Shown here: positions 1 to 14,000 of the stretch, piece by piece | How the letters are laid out: every line of letters begins with the position of its first letter | How positions within the stretch are numbered: the first letter of the stretch is position 1 | DNA from: Sthenelais limicola | Taxonomy: Eukaryota; Annelida; Polychaeta; Phyllodocida; Sigalionidae | Assembly: GCA_942159475.1 (NCBI GenBank) | Contig: OW804095.1 | Span: 58,804,773 to 58,868,772, forward strand | Reading direction: 5' to 3' | DNA: 64,000 nucleotides | The notes under the pieces: model-generated | Told to the model about the DNA's origin: nothing | Databases searched by the model: none | Seen by the model: only the letters and a program-made list of their open reading frames with translations | Translations under genes and position numbers: made by a program

Positions 1-2439
1 ACAGAGTTGTAGTGTTATTGTTAAGTTAGCTAGCTAACTTTTGTGATTTAGGACGCGGGGGTTAGTTAAATATATTATAGAAATTAGAACATTTCACCGT
101 GCATCAGGAGATGGGGGCGAGGAAAGGCCTCGATGGATTTCTATAACATTCTGTACACCTTTAGCATCTGCAAGTATCACTGGGTTAATAAAAAGTAACT
201 GTCCAAATGAATTAACATAGAATAGACCTCATGATCCCTACTGGCTACAGCTTGCCCGCACCTATTTTTCCTTGTCAAATCGCCTGGGCAAGCTATTATT
301 TCGAGCACACCGAAAATCCCCAAAATCTCGGTGGTAAGAACTGGATTTACATAAGTACATGATGTTTCACGGACGTTCCACATATTAGGGAGATAAGTAA
401 ATAACAAGAAAATGTCGATACAAATAATCAGTGTCCCCGGACTGACATTAAAACGTCTGATGTCAGGACGATAAAACGTCAGAACGTCAGTTCAGTGTTA
501 CCAAAACATTACGCTTTTCCTTTTAAAGTTTCAAAATGATCATAAAGATAATGAAGAAGTAATCGAAGGTTTTGCCAAGATTTAAAGGTCACTATTTTAT
601 GAAATGTGAAAGATTACTATATCTCCATGAAAAATTGTCAGAACATGAAACATTCTGAACCGTTGAGAGCACTGGCAACATTTTAGACAAATAATGATTT
701 CTGAAAAATTGGGCTCTGCTCTGGTTAGACCTACTAGGTTTGGGAGATTCTAGTCGGCTAAGCGCGTGTGGGCGGGGGGGGGGGGGGGCAAACGATGCAC
801 CGGGGGTCTATATTACTATTTAAAAAAGGGGGCGGGGCCATACTGGTATAGGCCTACATTTTATCATATTATACCCAACTAACTTATCAGTAACTAATGT
901 CATTATGTGTGAGCAAATTGAATTTGGGTCATGACATGAATAAGCATTACATCCAAGGCTTAAGTACAAATTAAATCAGCGGATTTGCACTGGAAGATAT
1001 GAAACTAACCGCAAGTAGGCCTATATGAGTGCCAACCAAAACGAACTTTGCATATGATTCACCGTATTGAAAGAAACAAGAGAACTTCATGGGAACAAAG
1101 AGACATGGAGTTATTACGTCATGATAGAGGTACCGTAGGGGGTATTTAGAGCTAATATATGTAGCCCCTGGGGGTATATAGCTATTCTATTACAATCATT
1201 ATAATACGGCACCTCTCTGATTAAGGAAAAATTGAAATAATGATATATGATGAATAATTTAATGTATTTCACTATTTGACCGTGCATTTTGGAACAAATA
1301 ACGAGTGCTTCTGTGAAACCAATGCCAATGACTATAATATTATGTTGCATTGTTGACGGACGCATGCACTAGTCTATAGTATGACCATGTAGGCCTATCC
1401 TAACACTAACTTAAACTTAGTCAGAAACAGTAACACTTCTGGTGTTTTGTTCCGTTAAATAAATGTATTTACCGAAATGTTCACAGTGTGATATTTCTCA
1501 TACCGAGAAGAGATGTTCAGTTTTAATTCATACTATAACTAATAACCAATATTCATAATGATCCAAAGAAGGACATTAGACTGAAGTTGTTTAACAAGTT
1601 CGTACGGTAATCCTTAGCCAATTATAGTATAGACACTCTCAGTATAGGCTATGATATTCCTGACATTGACAAAGTGAAAGTCTAAGTGACAATATCAAAA
1701 TTGATTAGACAGAGACTAATTAATTGAATGACACACCACAGTAGGCCTACTAAGTAGTGACACTGGACAATATATCTTGGATACAAAAAAGTTAAATGAA
1801 ATGATTTTTCGGTGTCCCATCGTAGAAGAAGTTGGATCCTCAAGTCAAGAGGAAAATTATGAATGAAAGCCTATAAATAATAATGTTATATGCAAGGCAA
1901 CCGCTATAATATCCATGGGTCATGCCCACGGCTAAGCCTAAAGTAAAGAAAGTGCCACAAAGGAGTGGGCTAGCCTAAATGCCTAATCATTCAGTGGCGA
2001 TTTTCGTCAGATTATAGGGGCGTACAAAGCTAATTAATAGATAGGAATAATCTTATCGGTATGATCTAAACTTACCACATTTATACTGTGTGAGTGCATA
2101 CTGGTGCTTCGGATAGGCATAAAATAACTAGGTGTTATCTTGTGCCTAAACCATCGCGGTTCCCTGTTGACTGACCGAATTTCTAGGTCACCTTACATGT
2201 CATGTGACATATGTGACCTATATATGAAGGTGTCCAACTCTTTTTTTTTAGTTTGGGTCGATTTTGACATTCTGAAGGGATATTAGTGATTTAAAACTTA
2301 TTATAGCATCACAATGTAACCGATAACTTACTGTGGGGTAGGACATCATTTCCTTCATGTTATTTCTTCATTTTGAAGGCTTTAGAAACAAACTAAATCG
2401 GCACAACAATCCTTCCTCGTGATGTCTCGTCACAACTCT
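1..2439. other. Upstream non-coding region, no gene seen
   Basis: AT-rich DNA with frequent stops in all frames. The longest open frames are under 85 codons and show no recognisable domain. A run of 15 G lies at 774-788, and TAGGCCTA-type palindromes recur. The UBXN4 promoter probably lies toward the right end. Confidence 0.7.
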
Positions 2440-2534
2440 CGGTGCCAACTTCCGCATGTGTGTACTTCCGCTCAGTGCTCAGTCAAAACAGTTACTGTCA
2501 TCTTCGTGGCACTGACTGTAAAAGATAAATTATC
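2440..2534 (+). promoter_or_regulatory. Putative UBXN4 promoter / 5' UTR
   Basis: This is the sequence just upstream of the UBXN4 start codon. It holds two ACTTCCG(C) motifs, near 2448 and 2464, which are ETS/GABP-type sites read on the minus strand and are common in TATA-less housekeeping promoters. No TATA box is seen close by. The transcription start cannot be fixed from sequence alone. Confidence 0.35.
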
Positions 2535-5500
2535 ATGAAATGGTTTAAAGGAAACATCCCTGAAGCTATATCAGCGGCTAAATCAAAAAGCTCTGTGTTC
2601 ATAGTATATATAGAAGGTTAGTATTTCCAACTTATTGTTCAGATAGGCCTATTCCTCAAACTTCTAAGCGGCGTAAGGTGTTGTCCGTATACTGAACTTA
2701 GTGCGTAGTCGTAGAGTCTGGGGGTTGGTCAAATCGGACCCAAAAAAAGTCGGCCCTTTCCAAGTCGGCCCACACCCAATGCCAAATTGGCCCAGGGCCA
2801 GAATCCACTTCTCATTGGGAGCTTCTCATTCTACCCCTTGGCTCGAGCAGGCCTATGGCTATATGACTTGACTTGACCACTTGCGACTGACCCGCCCTCG
2901 GTGAAGAGGGTGATAAACCACTCAACTAAAAATTGAATCCGTCGCCTGATTACCTGATTGTATTGACTAGTGCCCCGGGACTTTAGCATCCAGAGGTCCT
3001 AGCGCCCCGGCCCCGACGCTAGCGCCCCGGTGTTGGATCGAAGCGCCCAGTCCGTCAACACTAAACAATACCGAAAATAACCCTAAACCTAACCTTAAAT
3101 AGTGGTCCTAAGTCAGTAAAGGGGGTAGTGAATTACTGACAATACTGTCCCGAGTAAAAATAGACTAATAAAAGTAATTAATTGACTAGTAAATGGTCCG
3201 GGTGCTTCCATCCAAGCCCTGGGTGCTTCAATCCAAGGCTGGAGCGCTTGAGTCTGGGCGCTAGATGCTAGGGTCTGGGCGCTACGATCCTGGGGCGCTT
3301 GGGTCCCGGCACTGATTACCCGGTCCATTCCCATAATAGTATTATGGTATTATTAATACCACATGTTGTATTTCTCGACCTGTTATCCAACGTTAACACT
3401 ACGTACAACAGTCTAGTTAGTTTTAATGGAAACCTATAGCTAGGGGTCCTGATGCCTAAATCGACAAACTGACATAGCCATTTCTTATGATCGACAAATG
3501 ACATAGACCCTTTCTTAGAGGGACATTGTGATTCTAGGGACAATGGACAAATGCTCATCCTTAGCGTGACAAATCAACATTATAAGGGGTAAAATCGAGA
3601 AACTGACATAGCCATTTCTTATGATGGACAAACGACATAGACCCTTTCTTAGAGAGACAAAACATGGGATTCTGGGGACAAGGGACAAATCAACACAGGA
3701 CATGGACATGTATGGTTTGGTCCGAGTCCATCAACCCAGTGGTCTAAGTCCACTAACCCCCTGGTCCGACTCCACTAACCTGCCCGGTCCGACATCAGAG
3801 TGGTCTGTCTTCTCTAGGAAGCGAGCCGCACAGGCCCAGCTCTGGACGAGGCGCGACCGACCCGCCCTCTATGAGGGTGGAATCCCACATCAGAAATTCT
3901 TCCTGTCGCCCCCTGAATCAGCGTCCTCTCCCCATATATGAACGACCCTTCCTTATGGCCTAACTTTGGTTGTTATCCCATGTAAGTTGCAACCTGTAAT
4001 TCGCCTGAGAGAAACTTGACTTAGTTAGCTACCCTTTTGTCTGGAAAAACTACTGCGTTCATGGTACAGAAATGCTGTTTTGAAAACATTCATCCACCCT
4101 CTACCTGTTGTCCCCCCATGTTTACACCTACTCCAGTAGCACACACTTGTGTGTACTTGTGTCTCTGCCTGCGCGAGCCCTCCCTGCTCCAACCACAGTA
4201 TAGTGGTTCCCTCCCTGCTCCAACCACGGTAGTGGCTATACCACTACCGTGGGGAGCAGGTCTTATACACAAACATTAACAAGGAAGAGAGAGTGGTGGA
4301 ACCAGGGCGGGGTGGTGGGCAGTCATTAAAAGTTAGAAAACCGACAACTATAAGACAAAAACAGACAATAAAATAAGTACAGCAAGCAAAAGTAGGCCTA
4401 CTAGCGGGTAAAATGTCTGGACGAGAAGTGACCAACCCACCCTCTGTGAAGAGGCGGGATAAGCCCACTTCTGAAATTCCTTACGTCACCCAACTCATCA
4501 GTGTCCATTCCCATCTATGAACGACCCGGATTTATGGCCCTGTTTTTAATGTTTTCCCATGTAATTTGCGAACTGTAGTTAAGCTGAATTATAACTTGAA
4601 TTAGTTTCCTGCCCTTTTAGTTTGAGGAAGTAAAGCAGTTGTGGTAGACAAACCCTGATTTGAAAACATTCATGCACTCTCTACCTCTCTCCCTCTCCGT
4701 AAATGCGCGCCATGTTTACCTCCACACACTGCACCCTTCACTCACTGACATTTTGCTTCACACACTCCACAGTACTGCATGCCTGCCTCCCCTGTGTTCC
4801 CCACGCAGGCTTGTTGACAACATAGGGCGGGTGCCATAGCCTACACAGCACATTGTGGTGTGTAGGTCTATGGTATTTAAGACTAAATCAAATGGATATT
4901 GTAGGTTGGAGGGAAGAGAGGCAGGGCAGGTGGATGGGTTGTATTTCCATCGAAAAAAAAAACAACTTAACCTTACTAAACTAACCCTGCAAAACGCTCC
5001 TAAGCTCTCCTATCCTTGTGCCGCCAATTTTCTGGACTTAGCCTATCAGCCCCAAGGTTTGTTTGCGTTGGACTTATAGGCCCCGGGATGTATAGGCCCA
5101 GACGAATACCAAACCATACCAAAACTAACCCTAAACCGGTTGCCCTAATTCAGTAAAGGTAGTAGTGGAGTGTCCCTAGACTTAGATAAAACTAATAGTA
5201 TAGAGGGAGAAGGGCTTGCTATATATCGGGTGGGGCTTGCTATATATCGGGTGGGCCGGCTTGGTAAACGATGTCATAATAGAGAGCATAATAAACTTGA
5301 TGTTTTATTTATTTGTGTTTCTCGAGCTTTCGGGTGACTTGCCCTTCTTCAAGAGTAGTAGGCCTAAATTTATTAATATTGTACATACGAGGGAATACCC
5401 AACCCCCATCCTGCGCTCCGTACTCAGACATACGGTTGTGATTGAATGAGATTACATTAGTTTATATTAATTATTTAACCATATTCAGACATTTTATTCT

Positions 5501-8500
5501 TCCAATTATTTGAATATCAAAATTGATAATTTTAGCTGCATTTCATTGTAATTTAACTTGTTCTTGATTCAACATTGCAGGTGAAGATGACCTATCAAAA
5601 AAAATGGTCGAAGTTTGGGAAGACGTCGGCCTTAGTGAGCTTTGTGAAAAAGAGGACTGTGTAGGGCTAAAACTAAAAGCTGGCAGGTATTTAAAGTCAA
5701 CTTATATTACATTATATATATATATTAATTAGATCTATATATCTCGGTACGGTACATAACTCTCTGTGTTGATATCCGATATCATTTTTTTTTTTTTTTT
5801 TTTTTTGATAAATTTTATTGGATCTACTTTCATGCAATGATAATCTCATAGATTGGGGCATTAACACCTGGTAGTATACTGAAAAAAGCCTGGTGGAATC
5901 TTTTAAGTCAATTAAGGAGACGTCATATATAATTCATTTGAAATGGGTTCATTGGAACACAGAACTAGATATATTATAGTTCTGTGATTGGAAGAACAAT
6001 AATTATGAAAGTAGGTTTGCAATGCCTCGGGTCTGTAATAAAAGATCTAGTGCCATTAAAGTTATTTAGTCGTAAGGAGAGGTCCGAGAATCATATCATA
6101 AAATATAGACTACCATTGTAAGATGCCTATCCAGAATAAATGTATACTTGTTAGAAATTAGAAATAAATAATATGCTTATATTATTTTTCAGTGAACCTT
6201 GCGTACAGTTTAGCCAAATATGTATCCTTTCTATGAATGTCTTCGATTCTACGCTTTCATTTTATAATAATAACTTGCCCATAGTGGTAGGCCTGTGTAG
6301 GACCTCGTTGAAAAATCATCTTAGGTTGGACCAGTCTGAATGACGTAAAGATGATAGGGTATATACTCTCTGCTAGAGCAAATTGCTGTATACATGGTGT
6401 TCGTGGGGCCTGGAATCACCTTGAAAGTGTTCAGATTGATTGGAGGGTGTTGGAATGCCTTGAAATTCTTTAGATTGACCTTTAATCTGATGGAGATGAA
6501 GGGAAGGGCATTTTCCCCACAACTCATTATCTCTGTATAATGAATGTTTCTGAGCGCTTAATTCCTTTATTGCTCCAGACACATAAAAATTTAATTTTTA
6601 CATTCCTGATTTTGGAATGCATTCATAACAACATAACAAACCTATGAGAAATTATATATATAATAGATATAGTGGCATTAAAGCCTTTCTGTTCTGTCAT
6701 AAATGATTTTCCCATATATACCGTACTCCCATAGTAAACCAGTGTTATTTCAAGCGACCGTGGAAAATAAACTTATTTGGTGACATATATATTTTGGTCT
6801 ATTTTATGTTTCATTTAGTTTTCATTAAACACCCGTGTATCCCTTAAAGATCTGCTGAAACCAGTCTGGAAAAACCTTAAATTTATTGTGACCCATACCA
6901 TGGAGCTCTTAGTATTAGCATTTAATAGACGCTACAGTTCCTTTACTGAAAAACTAGATCCTGTGGTTTGTATTCCTTGCACATTTGTTATCGGAAACAA
7001 TGGAGTTCCTGTTGAAGTTGTTGGTGGTCATTTAGAACCATCAGAATTCAAGAAACGAATCCAAGGAGCAGTTCAGGTGAGGGTATACATTTAATGACTC
7101 ACCATCTTTCACGCATCTTTTTTCGTAAATGAGCAACATTTACAAAGTACCGTGAATCTTTAATAAAAACGGGAAATTTTAGTAAAAGGCCCCAAGACTT
7201 TGATGAAATGCTCTAGTCTAGAGACAAAATGGATCGTATAGGTGCAAAGAACGGCAATTCAATAGACTAATCCGTGCCACAGCTTTATGAAGAACTTTAA
7301 AGTAGGAATAAAAGGCTTTATAGTAATGGTTCTGACTACTTGCAAATATTTTAGGCCAACAAAGATGCAAACGCGTCAACAACAGTACCCCCACCTGCTG
7401 AAGGTGCATCGTCGCACTTGGAGACCTCTGTTTTCTCCTCGGAGGCGGCGACACCTACTGATGCCCAGCCAACTCCTGCCATAGGCGACCCAGAACCCGT
7501 GAAGGAAGCTGTTAAAGATGAAGCTAAAGCTGAGGAATCGAAGCCAGTTCCACACACATCTCCTCCTCCCCTCGCCGAGGCTGCCGATGCAACAACCACA
7601 CCTGACGTAAACGACCGAGTAAAAACGTAGGTACTTAAATTGCACTGGGAGGAATCCCTGTCAGCTAAGCAGTTTTCTTTTGTTCCTGGATGTTACAAAA
7701 ATCACCTCTGGCTCCGGTGTATATCACCCCTGAGACTCACTAGTTCACAATTGTAATGTTATTTAATTAATCACATCCACTACAGTATAGACGACCTATA
7801 TTAAAACCTATGGCTGTTAATGGGGGAAATTTATATTGTTTTTATCTTTTCATGTTTAGAGCAAATGAACTAATCGAACAGAGGCGCAGGGAAAAGGCAG
7901 AACAGGAAAAAGAAAAAGCGAAAGAGGCGGAAAACGAACGGCGAAAACTTGGTCAGGACATGAACAAATTCAAACAGATGAAATGTGATATGGAAGCTGA
8001 AGAAATAAAACAGGCTCGTCTTAAAGAGAAGCGGGAGGCCAAACTCGCTAAAGAACGGGTCAGGCAACAAATAGCGCAAGATAGGTAATTGTTTTAGCTC
8101 ATAAACTAGCTCAGCACACATTCATATACCCTTATTGTGCTTATACCCATTCAATGCTAAAGCCCCGAATACATATATGCACGATTTGAGATTCATTCGC
8201 GATTTCCTGAAATCGTACCTATTTTTGGACGATGTGTAGAAACAAGTGAAATCGTGGGTGGGTTGGCCGTCAAGATTTGATCTGCGATTCTGAAATATAG
8301 ATCTGAGAAAATTGTTTAAAGAAACGACCCTAGAAGCAAACAAGTAAAAACCTATAAACATAAATTTCTGGTGGTTTTTTTTCTTTTTTTAATTGTCGAA
8401 TAAAATAAAATATGAGAAGAAGGAGACCTAATGTCGGCATGTGCAGAAGGAAAACTGCATTATAAAAGTGAAAAAAATATGTTGATACTCCAAGAATTAG

Positions 8501-11076
8501 TGAAGTTATAGCGTTTCAAAGTAAAATTACAAATACTTCCATTCTTCTATATTGCCAAATCGTGGGTACACCTAAGATTTTCGATCATGATCAAAAATCG
8601 TAGAACCACTCAACAAAATGCTCTATTTTGTACTCCAAAGTTCTCCATTTTCTCCATAGTGCAGGTAATAAAAACTCTTGGAGGAACCGAATGCTCTACC
8701 CGATATCAAGAATGGTCATTTGTGAGGGTTTAATTGATAATCCTCTATTAATCTTGCTATAATAGGTGGTTAGATCATGGTGCTGTTCTATTCAAGACTT
8801 ATTGTGGGGTTTAGAGGGTTGAGCCGGAGGTGATAAAATTTAATTTTACGCTCTGTTTTTAGAGCTGAACGGAGTGCACGATATCAGGAAGAGAAGGATC
8901 GGCAGAAGGAGGCGGCAAATATTCGGACTGCGGAAGCAAAACAAGCTACAGAAGCTGCAGCCCAACAAGCTGACAAAACTAGAATGTAAGAAATGGAGTA
9001 CGATATCTACTTGCGTGCTTGCTCAGTTATAGATTTTTTGGGGGTGTGCAAAGGGGTGCGTTCTCAATCATATCAATAGATCTATGTGTGAGACTTTTAA
9101 AAACCAGTAAGTTTACTTAATGATATTTCAAGAAAACTAATTTTTGTAGTGTTCTTTTTGAAAATAAACTTTTTTTTATTATCTACTATATTTTCCCAAA
9201 GGTTTCAAGAAGACAGAAAAAGAATAGGCACTGATCCTGACAGCAGTGATGTTAAGAGAACTAAATGGTTAGATTGTACTTGTTTTGATATTTAGATAGA
9301 GTATCATGTATCATAGTTTTAAACTAAGATTTGAAATGTAGTCGGCGTCTTCTTAATATCCTGGTTTTAGAATCCCCATTGAAACAGATGCACTAGGGCT
9401 GATGAGAGTGAAACAGATCGTTCGTACGGATCAATTTTGAGGCTTTTTTTTGTATAGGCCCAAAACCTAGCGTCTCCGTGTGTTAGGTGTATTTCTACTC
9501 AGCGAATTCATGCTAACATGTCCTATTTGCCATGGATCACTTCACCCAAAACAATGGTATCCCTCTCCAGATTTGGGCTGTGTCATAATATAAAAGAATG
9601 ATAGGAGATTAAATCACTGTCTTGATTAAGTGATATCTTGTGATTCATCCTGCAGGGAAACGGCACGTTTGCAATTCCGATTACCTGACGGAAGTGCAAT
9701 CAACCACCAGTTCCAGTCTTCAGATACACTGCAAACTGCCCGAGACTTCTTAGTTGATGTGAGTATAGGTTGAAGTCCCGCTAAGGCATATGAGAAGCTA
9801 TCCATATATTGTTATTTTGGTGTTATTTATTGTGATTAAACTTCTAGTTCCCCCGTTCAATTAATATAACTTCCTACATTCTTTCAGAGAGTGGCGTCTT
9901 TAGGGAGGTTCACAATGCGCACATCGTACCCCAAAAGGACTTTCGAGGGTGAAGATTTCTCAAAATCTTTGCTCGAACTGGAGCTAGCGCCTTCAGCAGG
10001 CATTATCATCTTGCCTGTAAGAATTTCCATCTTCATAACAATTTTTGTTTTGTATATTTTGGAAACTTGGTATAATATTTCGTCTGTATTTTCTTTGTAA
10101 ATGTCATTTGAGATTAGGATAGATGTTAAATAATAATTTAACATATCCGTTTTTAGATTGATGGACAATCTATTTACTTTCTTTCAGGTCACGAATGCTA
10201 TTTCACAAGTGAGATCGGGTGGTGGTGAAAGCAATTTCTTCATGTGGTTACTATGGCCACTAATGACACTTTGGAGCCTATTTAGCTCCTTATTCTTTGG
10301 ATCTGCTCCATCATCTACTACACCTCCACCATCCAGACCAGAAGAACCTGCTGCTCCTCAACCTGGACCTTCTGGTGTGCAATCCAGTTCAGGCAGAAAT
10401 CGACCTAAATCGTATGTCCCCCTATGAAACTTTTTTTTTTTTTTTTTTTTTACTATTTAACATATTTATACAGCAGGACATAGCGATTTGTCAAGACCAG
10501 TGCCCACGGGGTGAACCATGCTATTCTGCCTAGCGCTGTCTCCGTTGTGCATACAGTATATAATTACTAATAAATACATTTCGCTGTGGCAGCTGTTAAG
10601 TTTAACTAGAGAGACCAACAACCAACAATCAATTAATTGTGAAAAGATTGGTGCTGCATGAATCCCAAAGATTTTATGTCTATGTACTGTATCTTCCCGT
10701 CGACTTAAAGATGGAAAATTCAAAATTCGGATTGTTTTTTGTTGTCTACTCCGATGGGAAGATCTGTGCGAACTGACCCCACGCTCATTGATACCTCGTT
10801 AACAAAGGTGTGTTGCCCTCGGGAAAAACATAGACTTAAACAATAACTTGATGGTGAACGTCTCTTAATATGTGATACCATCCCAATAAATAGCTCCATA
10901 ACCGCGCTCATACGCACAAATGAACATGATAAATGTTAAGAATAAGTAATTTAATTTCCATTTGTAGGTCATATGGTATGCGTCAGCGGAGAGAAGGAAA
11001 TATGCATCGCCTTTCTGCTGAGGACGATGATGAAGATCGGACCACATGGAACGGAAATTCTACTCAGCAACTTTAG
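2535..11076 (+). CDS. UBXN4: UBX domain-containing protein 4 (erasin), 12 coding exons
   Basis: Exons: 2535-2616, 5581-5686, 6193-6221, 6958-7076, 7355-7626, 7860-8084, 8863-8985, 9202-9267, 9656-9758, 9888-10016, 10188-10411, 10968-11076. All junctions are GT-AG and keep one frame of 528 residues (vertebrate protein about 508). Residues 1-120 form the thioredoxin-like N-terminal part that opens MKWFKGNIPEAI. Residues 113-202 are a low-complexity Pro/Ala/Glu linker. Residues 203-320 are a charged coiled coil. Residues 342-416 are the UBX domain (RLQFRLPDGS at its start). Residues 435-456 are the hydrophobic hairpin that anchors the family in the ER membrane. The protein ends TWNGNSTQQL, nearly as in vertebrates. 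In known homologues it recruits p97/VCP to the ER for ER-associated degradation. The start is the first ATG of exon 1 and matches the family N-terminus. Exon 5 must end before an in-frame TAG at 7628, which supports the donor at 7627. Intron 1 (about 3 kb) is full of repeats and intron 6 holds a MITE. Confidence 0.94.
2860..4710 (+). repeat. Diverged direct repeats in UBXN4 intron 1
   Basis: A segment of about 270 bp at 3839-4105 recurs at 4412-4700. Shared blocks include the ATGAACGACCC area and GAAAACATTCAT. A shorter third copy, with a GACCCGCCCTC core, lies near 2887-2960. A second pair of about 85 bp with TGACATAGCCATTTCTTATG starts near 3471 and 3606. Short open frames here follow the repeats and are not genes. 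The source family is not recognised. Confidence 0.6.
5321..5352 (-). other. Hammerhead-like hairpin motif
   Basis: On the minus strand a TTGAAGA box is followed by a GGGC/CCC hairpin and then CGAAAGC. This is the arrangement of a degenerate hammerhead-ribozyme core. Nearly the same hairpin occurs at 39608-39638, and related forms at 44748-44780 and 44861-44895. Such hairpins are known from Penelope-like element termini. No reverse transcriptase of that class is seen here, so the assignment is tentative. Confidence 0.35.
5784..5806. repeat. Poly(T) tract in UBXN4 intron 2
   Basis: This is an uninterrupted T run of about 22. A similar tract lies at about 10431-10450 in intron 11. Both are simple repeats and may be old poly(A) tails of antisense retroposons. 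No adjacent element could be assigned. Confidence 0.6.
8161..8610 (+). mobile_element. Truncated PIF/Harbinger-like MITE in UBXN4 intron 6
   Basis: It starts AGCCCCGAATACA directly after TAA. It is alignable by eye for about 440 bp with the left half of the complete MITE at 49642-50499, sharing for example GATTTGATCTGCGATTCTG. The right terminal inverted repeat is missing, so the copy is truncated or decayed. It has no coding capacity. It sits between exons 6 and 7 without touching splice sites. Confidence 0.7.
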
Positions 11077-14000
11077 ATCAGATAGATTGCCTCTGTTGTA
11101 AACTGTTCATTCGTTTTGTTCTATTGACGGCTTATTTGATGTTGACATATTTCAAGGTTCGAAACCTTATCTCCCTATTGACTTAAAGCCACCCGCTAGA
11201 TATTTAATTCCTTCCCGATATAAATTTGATCATCACGATCGATCAACATTGATGATACTCAGCATGGCTGAAATTAAGAGAGCTATTCACATGTATCGAT
11301 CAATTTAATACATATGTATACATTTATCCATGAATTGGATAATTGTTTAAATTGCATTTCATAATTTTTACTGGAGAACTTGGTATACTGTATGCGATAT
11401 ATTCCTTGACCTGGTCATAAGTTGCTATCTTAGCCCGCACTTCACTGTTCCTACATTCCCATTTTAAAGGTTAAGCGTGGTTATATACAGTGCTACTTAT
11501 CTCACATCCTCGCCTTCCCATCGGCTTGGGTACAGGATTAATTGTGTATCTTAAGAATTTTCTTACCACTTTCTAGTTGACTTGTTGACGGATTTCATCA
11601 CATGGCTCACCATGTTTTCTTTTTGGAATGAAGTGCTTGTCTATAATTAAAATCACAATGCTTGTCTATGATTAAAATCATACATGCTCGAGTTCAGCAA
11701 TCGGTTCACTATAGCATAGATGATATGCTTCTCAATATATACATATTTCTAAGATATATATGATTTGGCGCATAACCTATCACCGTCCGAAAGAATCCCA
11801 TTTGGAATAAAATTGTATAAAACCAGAGAATTGTGTAAACATACCTTCCTGGTTCAATTGGATAATTCATTGAAAGAAAGGCGACCTGTACAGTTGTGTT
11901 GAATTTGCGAGATGTTGATCGATTTGAAATAGACGGGACATGGCCGTAGTATATTACAAGTGTATTTACAAGGAAAGTTCCATTGCGATATCCCCGAGTG
12001 AGAAGATACTTTATTTAATTGCTTGTGGGGTCGCGTGCCTTATTCTGAATTCTGATTCAAAGTTTTACTAAAACACATTAAAAAGACTACAAACCCAATA
12101 CCGTGTTATGAATTGGAGAAATATCAGTTCAAGGAAAATAAATTCTTGAGTCGCAAGTAGGATACCCAGCAAGTTGTTCAATGTAAATGTTTGTGTTCGA
12201 TCAACGAACCTCGATTGGGTCTAGGAGAGTCGTCCTGGCATCATTTCCCCGGCCATCACATGATGTACCTATATAAGGGCTGATGCAAATATCTCATGTG
12301 CTTCTAATTCTTACTTAAATTCTGTATATTTATTCCGGAAATGAATAGTGGCGTATATATGCCATGTTTTATGTTCAATACCAGGTCAAATTTAGACAAT
12401 ACTCTAAAATGTTTCTCTTATCAGATGTGTATTATAATACGCTTTTCAGACGTGTTCATGAATTCATGTTTGCCAGGAGACAGCTTTAGAAAGGTACCGA
12501 TAAAAACAAACGAAAATAAAACGATGCAAACGTGTAAATAAATTGAAGGGGGATGCTTGGTATTGATTTAAAGCGCCCCATATGTAAACTGGGCGTGTAC
12601 ATGTACTGTAATTATAGATAAACTATTAATGAGAGCCTCGTGGTATGTGATGTTACATGTATAAATCCCGATAAATCTGATGATCTTAGACTTACAGATC
12701 GTTGTATACATAAACTACCGTGTTGTATGGAATTACTTTTCTGTGATTTAATAAAAATGTTAAAACCTACTGTCTTAATTATTCGTTTACTTTTTAATTT
12801 TTGTTATCACGAATAGATAGAAATATTTACTGTGTCAGAGTTACTCCATGCCATCTGCTGGAACGAGAAAACAAATTGCAGTGATTTAATATATTATATC
12901 CAGCTATAAACTGCCTAAATTATTTGTATACTTTTGTATTGTCCCGAATAAATTCAAATACTATCCCGAGGAGTTGCTATATATACTGTCGGTGTGCATA
13001 TAGATCTGATACTACCTTTTGAAACGAAATTGTTCTTAAAAGCGTGTGTGGAACTATTTTTTGCGCATGTACACTCCCTATCTTTTACGGCGGTTTTTGT
13101 TATCACCCCATCACTGTTCTCGATCACTCGATCCCATTTTCTCGCTCTTTATCTCTGACTCTGTATGTCCCCATCTCTACTTATCCCGATATCTGTAACT
13201 CAATTTCATAATGTTTCTCGGTAACCCTATTTCAATAATGTTTACTTTCTCTTCCTGACTTTCTCTCTATCATCCCTATCCGCTTTTAAATACCGGTATA
13301 CCTTATTTCGACTCTCGATCGTGATCTTTGAGTATTGAAAGAACTCATTCCAATTTAAATACTTTAATATATACATATATGTTTCTTATTTTCTCGGTAT
13401 CTCGGTTCTTAATAGGTTTTTAGTAGTGAAAAAAACTCTTTCATTTTAAATTGATGCATCCCTTGCACCCCAACACACGCACCCACAATCTGCAACATTA
13501 TCCCTGATTTTGAACAAGCTTGCTATATACATGTAGTTACACTTTTAAGACACTGAGAGAGAAAAGGCATTATTCGGACCAGATTTCTTAGAACAATTAA
13601 AGCAGAAACCCTTTATAAACTAAACTATAGGCCTATCATGAAAGAATGGCCCTAAGGGGCATCTTCAAAATGAGGGAAACCACGATAGATATAAATGTTG
13701 TCTATGGCTTACGCAAAAATGAGAAACCCAACATGGCCTGCGTACATTAAACCCCATTATTGGCAAAATAACATGTAATTCCAAAAATATCATCTACATC
13801 AATGGACTAAAGTAAAAAAAATACTACGTAGGGGAAACTTCAAATTCAAATTAAGATAGATTACAAGGCCACGTACCTAAATGACATTCGAACAAAACAG
13901 AAAAAAACAGCTCCTGAACCTTTCAATGTTATTATGATTGATTTATCCAATAGATCAAGGCTTGGAAGGGGAAATAAACTATATAAAATAATGAAGGCAA

